Of a stretch of DNA of 64,000 nt, positions 8,273 through 16,165 are shown in pieces. The notes under the pieces are model-generated. The model was not told where the DNA came from, ran no database searches, and saw nothing but the letters and a program-made list of their open reading frames with translations. The first letter of the stretch is position 1. Each line of letters opens with the position of its first letter. The position numbers and the translations under genes are program-made. Source of the DNA: Granulosicoccus sp045106475 (lineage in GTDB: Bacteria; Pseudomonadota; Gammaproteobacteria; Granulosicoccales; Granulosicoccaceae); the NCBI GenBank assembly GCA_045106475.1, contig JBGCEO010000040.1, positions 1 through 64,000 of the forward strand, given 5' to 3'.

Positions 8273-9934
8273 ATGTCCAAATCCGAGCCGGTAATAGCCA
8301 GTAATTTCATTCGAAACATCATCGAAGATGATATCGCTGCTGGCAAGAACAACGCTCAAGTGATCACTCGATTCCCGCCAGAACCCAATGGCTACCTGCA
8401 CATCGGTCATGTCAAATCCATCTGCCTGAATTTTGGAATTGCCCGGCAGTATAAAGGGCGTTGCAATCTTCGCTTCGACGATACTAATCCTGTCAAAGAG
8501 AGCGAGGAGTACGCCAACTCTATAAAAGATGATGTCAGCTGGCTAGGATTCGAGTGGAACGAATTACGGCACGCTTCGGATTATTTCGATGAGCTGTACG
8601 AATTTGCCTGCGAGCTCATTCGCCAAGGTAAAGCCTACGTGGAAAGCAGTAGCCCCGAAGAGATGCGCGAGATGCGCGGCACGCTCACCAAACCCGGCAC
8701 CCCGAGTCCTTATCGCGACCGATCTGTTGAGCAGAACCTCGACCTATTCCAGCGTATGAAAAATGGTGAGTTTGAGGATGGCGAGCATGTTCTGCGCGCA
8801 AAAATCGATATGGCTTCGGGCAATATCAATATGCGTGACCCCACTCTGTACCGGATAAGAAACATAAAGCATATTCGTACCGGCGATACCTGGTCGATCT
8901 ACCCGATGTACGATTACACACACTGCTTATCAGATGCGCTCGAAGGTGTCACTCATTCTCTGTGCACGCTGGAATTTGAAGATCATCGCCCACTTTACGA
9001 CTGGGTGCTTGATGAGCTGGCAACCCCTTGCCATCCACAGCAGATCGAGTTTGCCCGCTTGTCTCTTGAGTACACCATGCTCAGTAAGCGAAGACTTATT
9101 CAGCTGGTTGAAGAGAATCATGTCAAGGATTGGGACGATCCACGTATGCCGACCATCACCGGCATGCGTCGACGCGGGTACACGCCGGGATCGCTGCAGG
9201 ATTTTTGCGAACGTATTGGAATCACCAAGAACGATGCCTGGATCGAGATGGCTGTGCTGGAAACCTGCATCAGGGAAGACCTGAACACCAATGCCCCTCG
9301 GCGCTTGGCCGTTCTGGATCCGATTAAGGTGGTAATTACTGATTTGCCCGAAGATCATGAGCAAACATTCAGTTTTGCCAATCATCCCCAGGATGAATCT
9401 GCCGGCAAGCGCACCGTGCCTTTCTCTCGCGAAGTTTTCATAGACAGGGATGATTTTGCGGAAGTACCTCCACCTAAATATCAGCGCCTGGTTCCGGGTG
9501 GAGAAGTCAGACTTCGGGGCTCTTATGTCATTAAATGCGAAGAGATCATCAAGGATGCAGATGGGGAGATCACTGAGCTGCGGTGCACTCACGATTCAGC
9601 CACGCTGGGCAAGAAGCCTGAAGGGAGAAAAGTTAAGGGCGTGATTCATTGGGTATCGGCAAAACACGCAGTGTCAGCTGAAGTTCGTTTATTCAATCCG
9701 CTATTTACAATCACTGATCCTGCTTCTGCAGAGTCGCTCAGCTCTGTGATCAACCCTGAATCGGAAATTATCCTGAACAACTGCGTTGTTGAACCAGCGC
9801 TGCAGGACTCATCGGCAGAGCAGCATTTTCAGTTTGAGCGAATCGGCTATTTTGTCGCTGACAGGCGAGACCACTCCACACAAAACCTGGTGTTCAACCG
9901 GACAGTGACGCTCAGAGATACCTGGGCGAAGTAA
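8273..9934 (+). CDS. glnS: Glutaminyl-tRNA synthetase
   Basis: Class I aminoacyl-tRNA synthetase charging tRNA-Gln. PPEPNGYLHIGH at residues 35-46 contains the HIGH signature, and a KMSKS-equivalent LSKRR lies near residue 270. The C-terminal anticodon-binding beta-barrels are present. Length 553 compares with 554 in E. coli. It is a single gene with its own upstream region (8111-8272). Presence of GlnS agrees with a gamma- or betaproteobacterial origin. Confidence 0.97.
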   Translation: MSKSEPVIASNFIRNIIEDDIAAGKNNAQVITRFPPEPNGYLHIGHVKSICLNFGIARQYKGRCNLRFDDTNPVKESEEYANSIKDDVSWLGFEWNELRHASDYFDELYEFACELIRQGKAYVESSSPEEMREMRGTLTKPGTPSPYRDRSVEQNLDLFQRMKNGEFEDGEHVLRAKIDMASGNINMRDPTLYRIRNIKHIRTGDTWSIYPMYDYTHCLSDALEGVTHSLCTLEFEDHRPLYDWVLDELATPCHPQQIEFARLSLEYTMLSKRRLIQLVEENHVKDWDDPRMPTITGMRRRGYTPGSLQDFCERIGITKNDAWIEMAVLETCIREDLNTNAPRRLAVLDPIKVVITDLPEDHEQTFSFANHPQDESAGKRTVPFSREVFIDRDDFAEVPPPKYQRLVPGGEVRLRGSYVIKCEEIIKDADGEITELRCTHDSATLGKKPEGRKVKGVIHWVSAKHAVSAEVRLFNPLFTITDPASAESLSSVINPESEIILNNCVVEPALQDSSAEQHFQFERIGYFVADRRDHSTQNLVFNRTVTLRDTWAK

Positions 9935-10215
9935 AAACGGCGCCAGGCAATACAACAGCTTAGATACGATCATTACGATCGATTCACTTTAACTATTCCG
10001 GCACAACGACTGCTTGAACCACTAATTAAGTGAGTGGGCAAAGTTCGGATGTTGCAATCGATGTGCGAGATCACATTGACGGACACCGTTCTACCTACTA
10101 TTACTTTTAGTGTCATGTTCGTCGGTGAGCTGACACCTGTACATTATTTAATGTCTGCAGGGCTAGAACACGACGGACGCTCAATCTGTAAAACAGTCCG
10201 CCGGTGAGAGAACCT

Positions 10216-11730
10216 ATGCCCTATTGCAATCCTGTCCTTTTTAAAAGAAGCCTGCTGGCGGTAGCCGTGCTGTCGCTAAGCGCTTGCTCTACAACATTAC
10301 CCCGTGTTCAAGACTACGATCTGAGCCAAATCGGTGAGGGTATCCTTACCGCAGGTCGCACAACTGCCGATGTCAGCCAACGTGCATGGGACAAGACCAC
10401 ATACCTGCTTGGATTCAGCGATGTGGAACCCGCGGGTAACAACAATCTTGTAATGGATGAAGTCGATCTGGCGCTTCTGGAAGAAGATGCCGTGCTACCA
10501 GGTCAGGAGGCTACACCAAGGGCTGTCGTAATTCAGTCTGCTCAGGCTATTCCCGCAGAGCCATCGGTCATTGGACAGGCGCAAACTGATTCTGCTATCG
10601 AATTTGCAGCTGCACCGGCAGACGTATTGAAAGAAGATGCATCAACGGAAAATCTACTGGGTGAAGATCCACTCAAGGCAGATGTTCTAGCCGCCTCAAA
10701 CGACGTGGTGGCTGTCGAAGATCTGATTCACGAGGTTGCAAGCAACGAGACCCTCTGGGATATCTCCAAGAAAACAACTGGTGATGCCAATAACTGGCAT
10801 GTTTTGGCAGATGTAAACAATCTTGCGCCCAATGCCAGCGTGTTCCCCGGCCAGCAGCTGATTATTCCTGCCGATATGGTCAAGCCAGGCTTCGATGATG
10901 TTGAAGCCTCTGCTCCAACACAAAATACTGCCATTCTGGTCGACACCCAAAATCTCCTGGCGGGTGCTGCCAAGCCAGCAACAGCTGTTATCGAGGCAAA
11001 CCCCGTGGTTGCGCCTGCTGAAAAGCTGAAAATCCCTTCAGACTCCAGCCAGGTTCTGGAAGTCACCCAAGCCGAGCTACCTGAGGGCAAGGCGTTCAAA
11101 CTCAACGCGGGTGAAACACTTTGGGACTTTGCCAAGCGTACAACAGGTGATGCAACAAACTGGCAGGCGATCGCCGGACAGAATAATTTCACTGAAAAAC
11201 AAGCGGTTGTTGTCAGGGCAGGTCAGACGATCTATGTACCTGAAGATCTAGTCAAAACTGATCTGATGGAAGTAGCTGCAGCCGACGTGGCACCAGCAGA
11301 GTCAACGGCAGTCGATTCGCCAATCAAACTCGACCCAACGGTTGCCGCAACAGATAAAGCTACGTCCAATGAAAGCGAAGCTATTTCTGCAAGCACAGAG
11401 TTGCTGGCAGCTGCATCTACCCTGGATGAAACCCAGCCAATAAAAATTGTTGAGGCAAACTTTAAAGCCGATGAAACCACCGCGCCGATTGCTTTGCCAG
11501 AGGCAATGGCAGCCACACCTGAGTTGCTTGGTGGCGAGGAGCCTGTTGAGATTATGGTGAGTGGCACCTACTACCCGAAGGCTGTTTACAACGATGCTGA
11601 TTTTTCATCAAGCTTGCTGATGCGCGTATCACCAGGTACCAAGCTGCAAGTATCCAAAGCCATGGGTAGTTGGTTTCAAGTAGAGACCGACAAAGGTGTT
11701 GGTTACGTGCACCAGCGCGATATCAAGTAA
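10216..11730 (+). CDS. Lipoprotein with two LysM domains and a C-terminal SH3-type domain
   Basis: Envelope lipoprotein of 504 residues. The signal peptide ends in a lipobox (SLSAC). Two LysM peptidoglycan-binding domains follow at about 172-220 (NETLWDISKKTTGD) and 295-345 (GETLWDFAKRTTGD), separated by Ala/Pro/Glu-rich linkers, then a bacterial SH3-like domain at about 445-504 (SGTYYPKAVY .. GVGYVHQRDIK). I choose ATG 10216 because GGTGAGAG directly precedes it; an upstream in-frame GTG (10204) lies inside that site. It shares its layout with the lipoprotein at 12174 and ends before a strong terminator. Likely role: binding or organising peptidoglycan; no catalytic domain is visible. Confidence 0.85.
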   Translation: MPYCNPVLFKRSLLAVAVLSLSACSTTLPRVQDYDLSQIGEGILTAGRTTADVSQRAWDKTTYLLGFSDVEPAGNNNLVMDEVDLALLEEDAVLPGQEATPRAVVIQSAQAIPAEPSVIGQAQTDSAIEFAAAPADVLKEDASTENLLGEDPLKADVLAASNDVVAVEDLIHEVASNETLWDISKKTTGDANNWHVLADVNNLAPNASVFPGQQLIIPADMVKPGFDDVEASAPTQNTAILVDTQNLLAGAAKPATAVIEANPVVAPAEKLKIPSDSSQVLEVTQAELPEGKAFKLNAGETLWDFAKRTTGDATNWQAIAGQNNFTEKQAVVVRAGQTIYVPEDLVKTDLMEVAAADVAPAESTAVDSPIKLDPTVAATDKATSNESEAISASTELLAAASTLDETQPIKIVEANFKADETTAPIALPEAMAATPELLGGEEPVEIMVSGTYYPKAVYNDADFSSSLLMRVSPGTKLQVSKAMGSWFQVETDKGVGYVHQRDIK

Positions 11731-12173
11731 GACAAGTAGCCCTGAATGACTAAAACTGCTTAAAAAGCGCCTCTCAGTACAAAACCTATCTGAGATATCA
11801 ATGCTGTAATCGAGTGAAAGGTTACACAGGGGCAACAGGGTCCGATTCTGGAAAGAATCGGACCCTTTTTTTTGCCCAAAGACATTGCGGTGCAGCTAAG
11901 TCTATGTTTTTTAAATACAAATCTGTGTCTCAAGCTGCTTTCAGCCACTTGATTCCGGACATAATTGTTTAGTTTTTTCTGCATTTATGGGTTATGGGTC
12001 TCTAAAAGCTCTCCAACTTTTCAGAATGGTTCGCACCTGATAACAGGGATTCAGGTGACAATTCTGGCCGTAGTTGACATTACGAGGTAGCCTTTGACAA
12101 GGCAAAAAAGACATCTTGTATTTGCTTTTACGTTTTGCGACGCTAGCAATGACTTATAAGTAGCTGGAAAAAA
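11731..12173. other. Intergenic stretch between the two LysM lipoproteins
   Basis: 443 bases without a convincing gene. It contains the intrinsic terminator at 11839-11874. The remaining 300 bases are AT-rich and presumably carry the promoter of the second lipoprotein gene, but I cannot point to confident -35 and -10 boxes. Confidence 0.6.
11839..11874 (+). terminator. Intrinsic terminator after the first LysM lipoprotein gene
   Basis: A perfect 12-bp stem (GGGTCCGATTCT / AGAATCGGACCC) with loop GGAA is followed by eight T. It is about 110 bases past the stop codon at 11730 and should end that transcript. Confidence 0.93.
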
Positions 12174-12932
12174 ATGAATAAAAAAAATAAAACCAGTTCT
12201 AACCTTCTTGCCGCTATCGGTATGCTCACTCTGATGCTTCAAGGATGCGCGAGTGGTCCTTTCGGTAACACCAAGTCTGCACAGACAAGCGACACATTAC
12301 CGCCCGATATTCAATACACCGTAGAGAAAGGTGATCGACTGGCGAGTATTTCCCTAGCCATAACTGGCGATATGTCACATTGGCAAGACATAGCAAACTA
12401 CAACGACATTGTTGATCCGCGCAAACTCAGGGTCGGCACTGTGCTGTTCATACCGGCATCGCTCATTTCAACAGAAGATGCTCAAACACTAAACGCAGAG
12501 CTTGATAGACAACAATCGGATAAAAGCCAATCCATTGAGGCAGCCAGCAGGCCGGTCACGCGCGTGAGCCTACCGGCCAGCAATGCACTGGCCGTTGTGC
12601 AAAGTAGCGCTGATGCAGATGAAACACAGGCCGATGTGGTGCTTCAGCCAGTGGTCATCAACCGATCATTCGAGCTAAATCCCATAGATAAATCTGAACT
12701 GGCTCTGAGTGAACAATCAGACCTGGCACCACCACAGGTAAAGGTTATCGGTAGCTACTACCCTAAAGGAATCTATACCCAACCTGCCAGCTATTCAACT
12801 TTGATCATGCGAGTAGCGCCAGGCACCATTTTTGAGTTGGAGCGCGAAGTGAATGATTGGTATAAGGTTGTCACTACGCAAGGCATTGGTTACCTGCGTA
12901 CGGTAGATGGAATCATTGTCGACGAGAACTGA
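12174..12932 (+). CDS. Lipoprotein with LysM and SH3-type domains
   Basis: 252 residues. Signal peptide with lipobox (LMLQGC, Cys near residue 25), one LysM domain at about 47-97 (YTVEKGDRLASISLAITGD .. LFIPASL) and a C-terminal SH3-like domain at about 193-248 (GSYYPKGIYTQPASYSTL .. GIGYLRTV). The C-terminal domain aligns closely with that of the gene at 10216, suggesting the two arose by duplication with loss or gain of one LysM unit. The stop codon overlaps the start of the sixA-like gene (TGATG), so the two are coupled. Probably an outer-membrane or periplasmic murein-binding protein. Confidence 0.85.
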   Translation: MNKKNKTSSNLLAAIGMLTLMLQGCASGPFGNTKSAQTSDTLPPDIQYTVEKGDRLASISLAITGDMSHWQDIANYNDIVDPRKLRVGTVLFIPASLISTEDAQTLNAELDRQQSDKSQSIEAASRPVTRVSLPASNALAVVQSSADADETQADVVLQPVVINRSFELNPIDKSELALSEQSDLAPPQVKVIGSYYPKGIYTQPASYSTLIMRVAPGTIFELEREVNDWYKVVTTQGIGYLRTVDGIIVDEN

Positions 12933-13426
12933 TGGAAAAATTACTGGTTACACTTATGCGCCATGCGAAATCAAGCTGGCAGGTTAGCAATCAGTCTGAT
13001 CATGATCGTCCTCTCAATCAACGCGGTATCAAAGATGCGCCAGCTATGGCGCAGCGTCTTTTGGAAAAGAACTGCTGCCCGGATCTGATCCTTTGCAGTT
13101 CTGCGCAAAGAGCGATGCAAACCAGCACCTACCTTGTAGAAGCATTTGATCTGGATAGCAGTCAAATCAAAATAAAGGCGGAGCTCTACCTCGCTTCACC
13201 AGAATCAATTTTGCAGATTCTTCATGATGAACGAGGTACAGCCAAACACATAATGATCATTGCCCACAACCCGGGACTGGAGCAGCTGAGTAGCCTACTG
13301 GCACCAGAATCCAGTGCGCATATGCCAACCTCTGGCATTCGGCATTTTTCATTAGCAGCAAGCGGGAGTGGCACCGCAGCCGAGCTTATATTCGAGGATT
13401 ACCCTAAAAAAGCAGTCAGCTCCTAG
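12932..13426 (+). CDS. SixA-like histidine phosphatase
   Basis: Histidine phosphatase superfamily member of 164 residues, the length of SixA. The catalytic RHA motif is at residues 10-12 (His11) and a second His lies in AHNPGLEQ near 112. SixA of E. coli dephosphorylates phosphohistidine on ArcB or PtsN-type proteins; the target here is unknown. The start ATG overlaps the stop of the preceding lipoprotein gene by one base, which indicates co-translation. Confidence 0.88.
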   Translation: MEKLLVTLMRHAKSSWQVSNQSDHDRPLNQRGIKDAPAMAQRLLEKNCCPDLILCSSAQRAMQTSTYLVEAFDLDSSQIKIKAELYLASPESILQILHDERGTAKHIMIIAHNPGLEQLSSLLAPESSAHMPTSGIRHFSLAASGSGTAAELIFEDYPKKAVSS

Positions 13427-13459
13427 TCATGGCTTTGCAATACTGGTGACAAACCAGAC

Positions 13460-13684
13460 CTATTCAGGGTTTACCTTTATTAACCGCACGGATGGTTTAT
13501 CACCTTTGCGGTAGTAGCCTGGCTGCTGTTCCATAGCAATAAAAGCCTCATCTCGTGCCGCTGCCGTGTCGTACCAGCGAGCTCCGGACCAATCATCGCC
13601 AAGTAGATGTGCGGCCCTCATCGGGTCATTCTCAGGCAACTCCACGCGTATTCCAAAAGGCTTGTCATTAGTGGCAGATGTCAT
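13460..13684 (-). CDS. Conserved small protein of unknown function
   Basis: 74 residues, hydrophilic, no signal or membrane segment. Features such as FGIRVELPENDPMR, a central WYDT and a C-terminal YYRKGDKPS segment remind me of short uncharacterised proteins found in many Gammaproteobacteria. I favour ATG 13684 over an in-frame TTG at 13690; neither has a good ribosome binding site. It converges with the sixA-like gene. Function unknown. Confidence 0.7.
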   Translation of the reverse strand: MTSATNDKPFGIRVELPENDPMRAAHLLGDDWSGARWYDTAAARDEAFIAMEQQPGYYRKGDKPSVRLIKVNPE

Positions 13685-13895
13685 TGGCAATGGGCACGAT
13701 TAGCGAATTCTTGACTCATTATCCCCTTATCCAAACAAATGCGCTTGAATTGCGCATACTCCAGTGACGCTCAGCGCCTAATGTGCGGCGTGTAGTTGAA
13801 TTTGCCGGCCCGGGTGCATAGCTTTCGCCTATCCGATGAGATGTGCAACACTTAAATGGCGGATAATGGATTTACATTTTGGAGATTAGTGAACG

Positions 13896-14240
13896 ATGAG
13901 TAAGCAAATGAAGATAGTGATCGCCCTGGCTTCCATAGCATTTCTAGCGGGTTGCACACAGGAATCGCAGAATAAGATTGGACGCTCCATTCAGAACTGG
14001 ACCGGCACCGATGGAATTATAGAAATTTATGCCGGCGAGAAGCTGGTCAAGCGGTTCATGAAGATCGACAAGCTATCTACCGCCTCGGGAACGGACACGG
14101 GCACTGCCAGACCCTATCGATTTGGATACGGCATTATGGACAGCAACCTCAATGGCACAGTCGATAAAGGCGAGAAAAAAGTGTATTTCGAGTTTAGTGA
14201 TTACTCAACGTCATATGTGTTCTTCGAAAATCCCGCCTGA
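13896..14240 (+). CDS. Small lipoprotein of unknown function
   Basis: 114 residues. The N-terminus is a lipoprotein signal (IAFLAGC, Cys near residue 20). The mature part is a compact, probably beta-rich domain ending in FSDYSTSYVFFENPA, with a DSNLNGTVDKGEK segment that looks like an Asp-rich turn. GGAG lies upstream of ATG 13896 at a somewhat long spacing. It is followed by an intrinsic terminator at 14374, so it is probably monocistronic. No function can be assigned. Confidence 0.78.
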   Translation: MSKQMKIVIALASIAFLAGCTQESQNKIGRSIQNWTGTDGIIEIYAGEKLVKRFMKIDKLSTASGTDTGTARPYRFGYGIMDSNLNGTVDKGEKKVYFEFSDYSTSYVFFENPA

Positions 14241-14373
14241 TCAGGTGTTATGCGCAATAGACGCCAGATATTAATTAATAATTTCAATAATTTATTTGAC
14301 TTATCTACAGCGCCAACTAAAGTTATCGGACGTGCCCCAATCAAGACTTGGTGTCACGTTCTCACCCCCAAAT

Positions 14374-14401
14374 CGGGCCCGCTTGTCGGGCCCTTTTTTT
14401 T
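14374..14401 (+). terminator. Intrinsic terminator between the small lipoprotein and bolA-type genes
   Basis: The stem CGGGCCC / GGGCCC with a 7-base loop is followed by eight T at 14394-14401. It lies about 135 bases past the lipoprotein stop and 49 bases before the bolA-type start, so it separates the two transcripts. Confidence 0.88.
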
Positions 14402-14449
14402 GTGTTGCATTCCCGCGGTATACTGCGCGGCGCAACCGAGGTTAACACT

Positions 14450-14698
14450 ATGCGAATGGATTATTTCAGTGATTTGGTCGAGCAGTCTATTGCTGATGCC
14501 CAAGCAGAAATCACCGGGGATGGGAGCAAGTTCGAGGCACGCGTCATCAGCGATTCTTTCGATGGCTTGTCAACGCTAAAACGCCATAAAATGGTGTACG
14601 CCGTGCTGGACGAGCACATTAAGTCCGGCGCAATTCATGCGCTCTCCATCAAAGCCTTTACCAAAGGCGAATGGTCTGAGACTCAGGCATCCAGCTAA
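14450..14698 (+). CDS. ibaG: BolA family protein, IbaG/YrbA type
   Basis: 82 residues. The BolA fold is recognisable from FEARVISDSFDGLSTLKRHK and a C-terminal IHALSIKAFTKGEW, which is typical of the IbaG/YrbA branch. These proteins partner with monothiol glutaredoxins in iron-sulfur cluster handling and, in E. coli, affect acid resistance. I use ATG 14450 (MRMDYF) because an upstream in-frame ATG would lie before the intrinsic terminator. Cytoplasmic. In many relatives this gene sits near murA and mla genes, which are not seen here. Confidence 0.87.
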   Translation: MRMDYFSDLVEQSIADAQAEITGDGSKFEARVISDSFDGLSTLKRHKMVYAVLDEHIKSGAIHALSIKAFTKGEWSETQASS

Positions 14699-14944
14699 TT
14701 GAGCCATTGCCTGAACTCTACTGATTCTTGCGAAAAACCACTTGAACAGCTGGTCACGGCGCAGCTGATGAATAAATCTGTGTCGAACCATGGCATGGCC
14801 TCGCAAAATCTCTGTATGCACTAAAAATGGCCCGAATATCGCTTTCCATGTAGCTGATCGTGCGCATTACCGCTGCCTGTATTCCCGGATTTACAATCAG
14901 GAGGACACACAGACACGGCCACGTGAACTGTCTGAATCAATCAG

Positions 14945-15862
14945 ATGATGCTGCGGAGCAGAGCGAAAATGGCCACCCCACAATCTACTCAATCAAGCAA
15001 GAAGGCTAAGCCTGTTGCTCAGAAAATGTGGGTTCAATCCCTGGCCAATGTAATCCGTCGAACCAGTCAAACGACTGAATCACGGATGCGCACTATGCTG
15101 GTATGCGACATCAAATCCAACAAACCAGCCTTGTATGTTCCACCGGATATGGCTGAGTTGCAGCCTAGTAGCTTGCGTTATCTTCACCAGTTCGCACGAT
15201 CACATGATCTAAAACTGGTCGAAGACAGACGACGCGTTGAAGTGCAGCCTATCGTCGATCAACGTGACCGTAAACCACCCATGATTGCCCTGGGTCTGAG
15301 CATGTTATTGAGCCAGACAGGCTGCCCGGGTGCTACTCGCAAATTGTCTGAACCGCATCGCTTGAACGCGGATAGTCCACATATCGGTATTACAAGACTT
15401 ATCGATATGGCGGCTTTCGCAGCCCCCAAGAGCAAACGGGTCGTCGTGCTACCCAACCGAATGATCGTCAATGTCTCTAATAACGATACGCAGCCGATAG
15501 CCGGCTATGCCTGTAAATTGATCTGCGCAGATTCAACAATGGTATTGAGCCATTTTGATTCACCCAACTTTCGTGCGATAGGCTATTCAGCGGGTAGTCA
15601 GTATGTCATGCACGTTTGCCTGGCCGGGGGGCCATTGAAAAACCCTCAACTATGGGCGCATCTGCACACGCTCACGCGCACAGACTTCAGGTTTCAGCTT
15701 TTCCCAGGCCATAAGCCCGCCAATGATTTCGGCCTGTTTTACGCAACGTTTTATATGGATATGGCGCAAAGTCCAACTCCCTGGTGGATCGAACCGGAAA
15801 CCAAGATGGAGATAGCAAAGGCCGATTTTTTTGGCATCTCTGATGAAAAGCGTGCCAGCTAA
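14945..15862 (+). CDS. Unrecognised protein of 305 residues
   Basis: I do not recognise a family. The N-terminal 40 residues are basic and Ser/Gln/Lys-rich, without a clear signal peptide; residues 60-105 look like an alpha/beta segment (MLVCDIKSNKPALYVPPDM); a hydrophobic stretch near 115-127 (IALGLSMLLSQTGC) may be a buried helix or one membrane pass. The C-terminal half contains YATFYMDM and PWWIEPETKMEI. Start at ATG 14945 or at the ATG nine codons on (MATPQS). It is flanked by intergenic regions of about 250-300 bases, so it is probably transcribed alone. The length of the uninterrupted frame and ordinary codon use support a real gene. Confidence 0.65.
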   Translation: MMLRSRAKMATPQSTQSSKKAKPVAQKMWVQSLANVIRRTSQTTESRMRTMLVCDIKSNKPALYVPPDMAELQPSSLRYLHQFARSHDLKLVEDRRRVEVQPIVDQRDRKPPMIALGLSMLLSQTGCPGATRKLSEPHRLNADSPHIGITRLIDMAAFAAPKSKRVVVLPNRMIVNVSNNDTQPIAGYACKLICADSTMVLSHFDSPNFRAIGYSAGSQYVMHVCLAGGPLKNPQLWAHLHTLTRTDFRFQLFPGHKPANDFGLFYATFYMDMAQSPTPWWIEPETKMEIAKADFFGISDEKRAS

Positions 15863-16165
15863 ATAATAGTGTTTACTGCGATTGCAGATTTGAATCAATA
15901 TTGATAACGCCCCACTGGTATGGCATTAGCCAGCGTTTGCAGATGCTAAGAGCCTCCAAAATCAGACTCAACAATTACGCTGCAACTCACATAGCCTTGT
16001 TAAACTGAGCCAGCGACACCCACAGTATCACTGGCGAATCAACAGGATCTTTGTGCAGCCCGGCTGCCACTGCTTGTTATCCATCTACCAACAGTGATCC
16101 AAAGCGTGTCGCAATGCTACTCCTTTGAGTTTTCTTAAGCCCGATAGAACCAACCCAGACACACT
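15863..16165. other. Intergenic stretch upstream of uup
   Basis: 303 bases between the unrecognised gene and uup. I see no coding frame, strong hairpin or terminator. It should hold the uup promoter. Confidence 0.5.
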
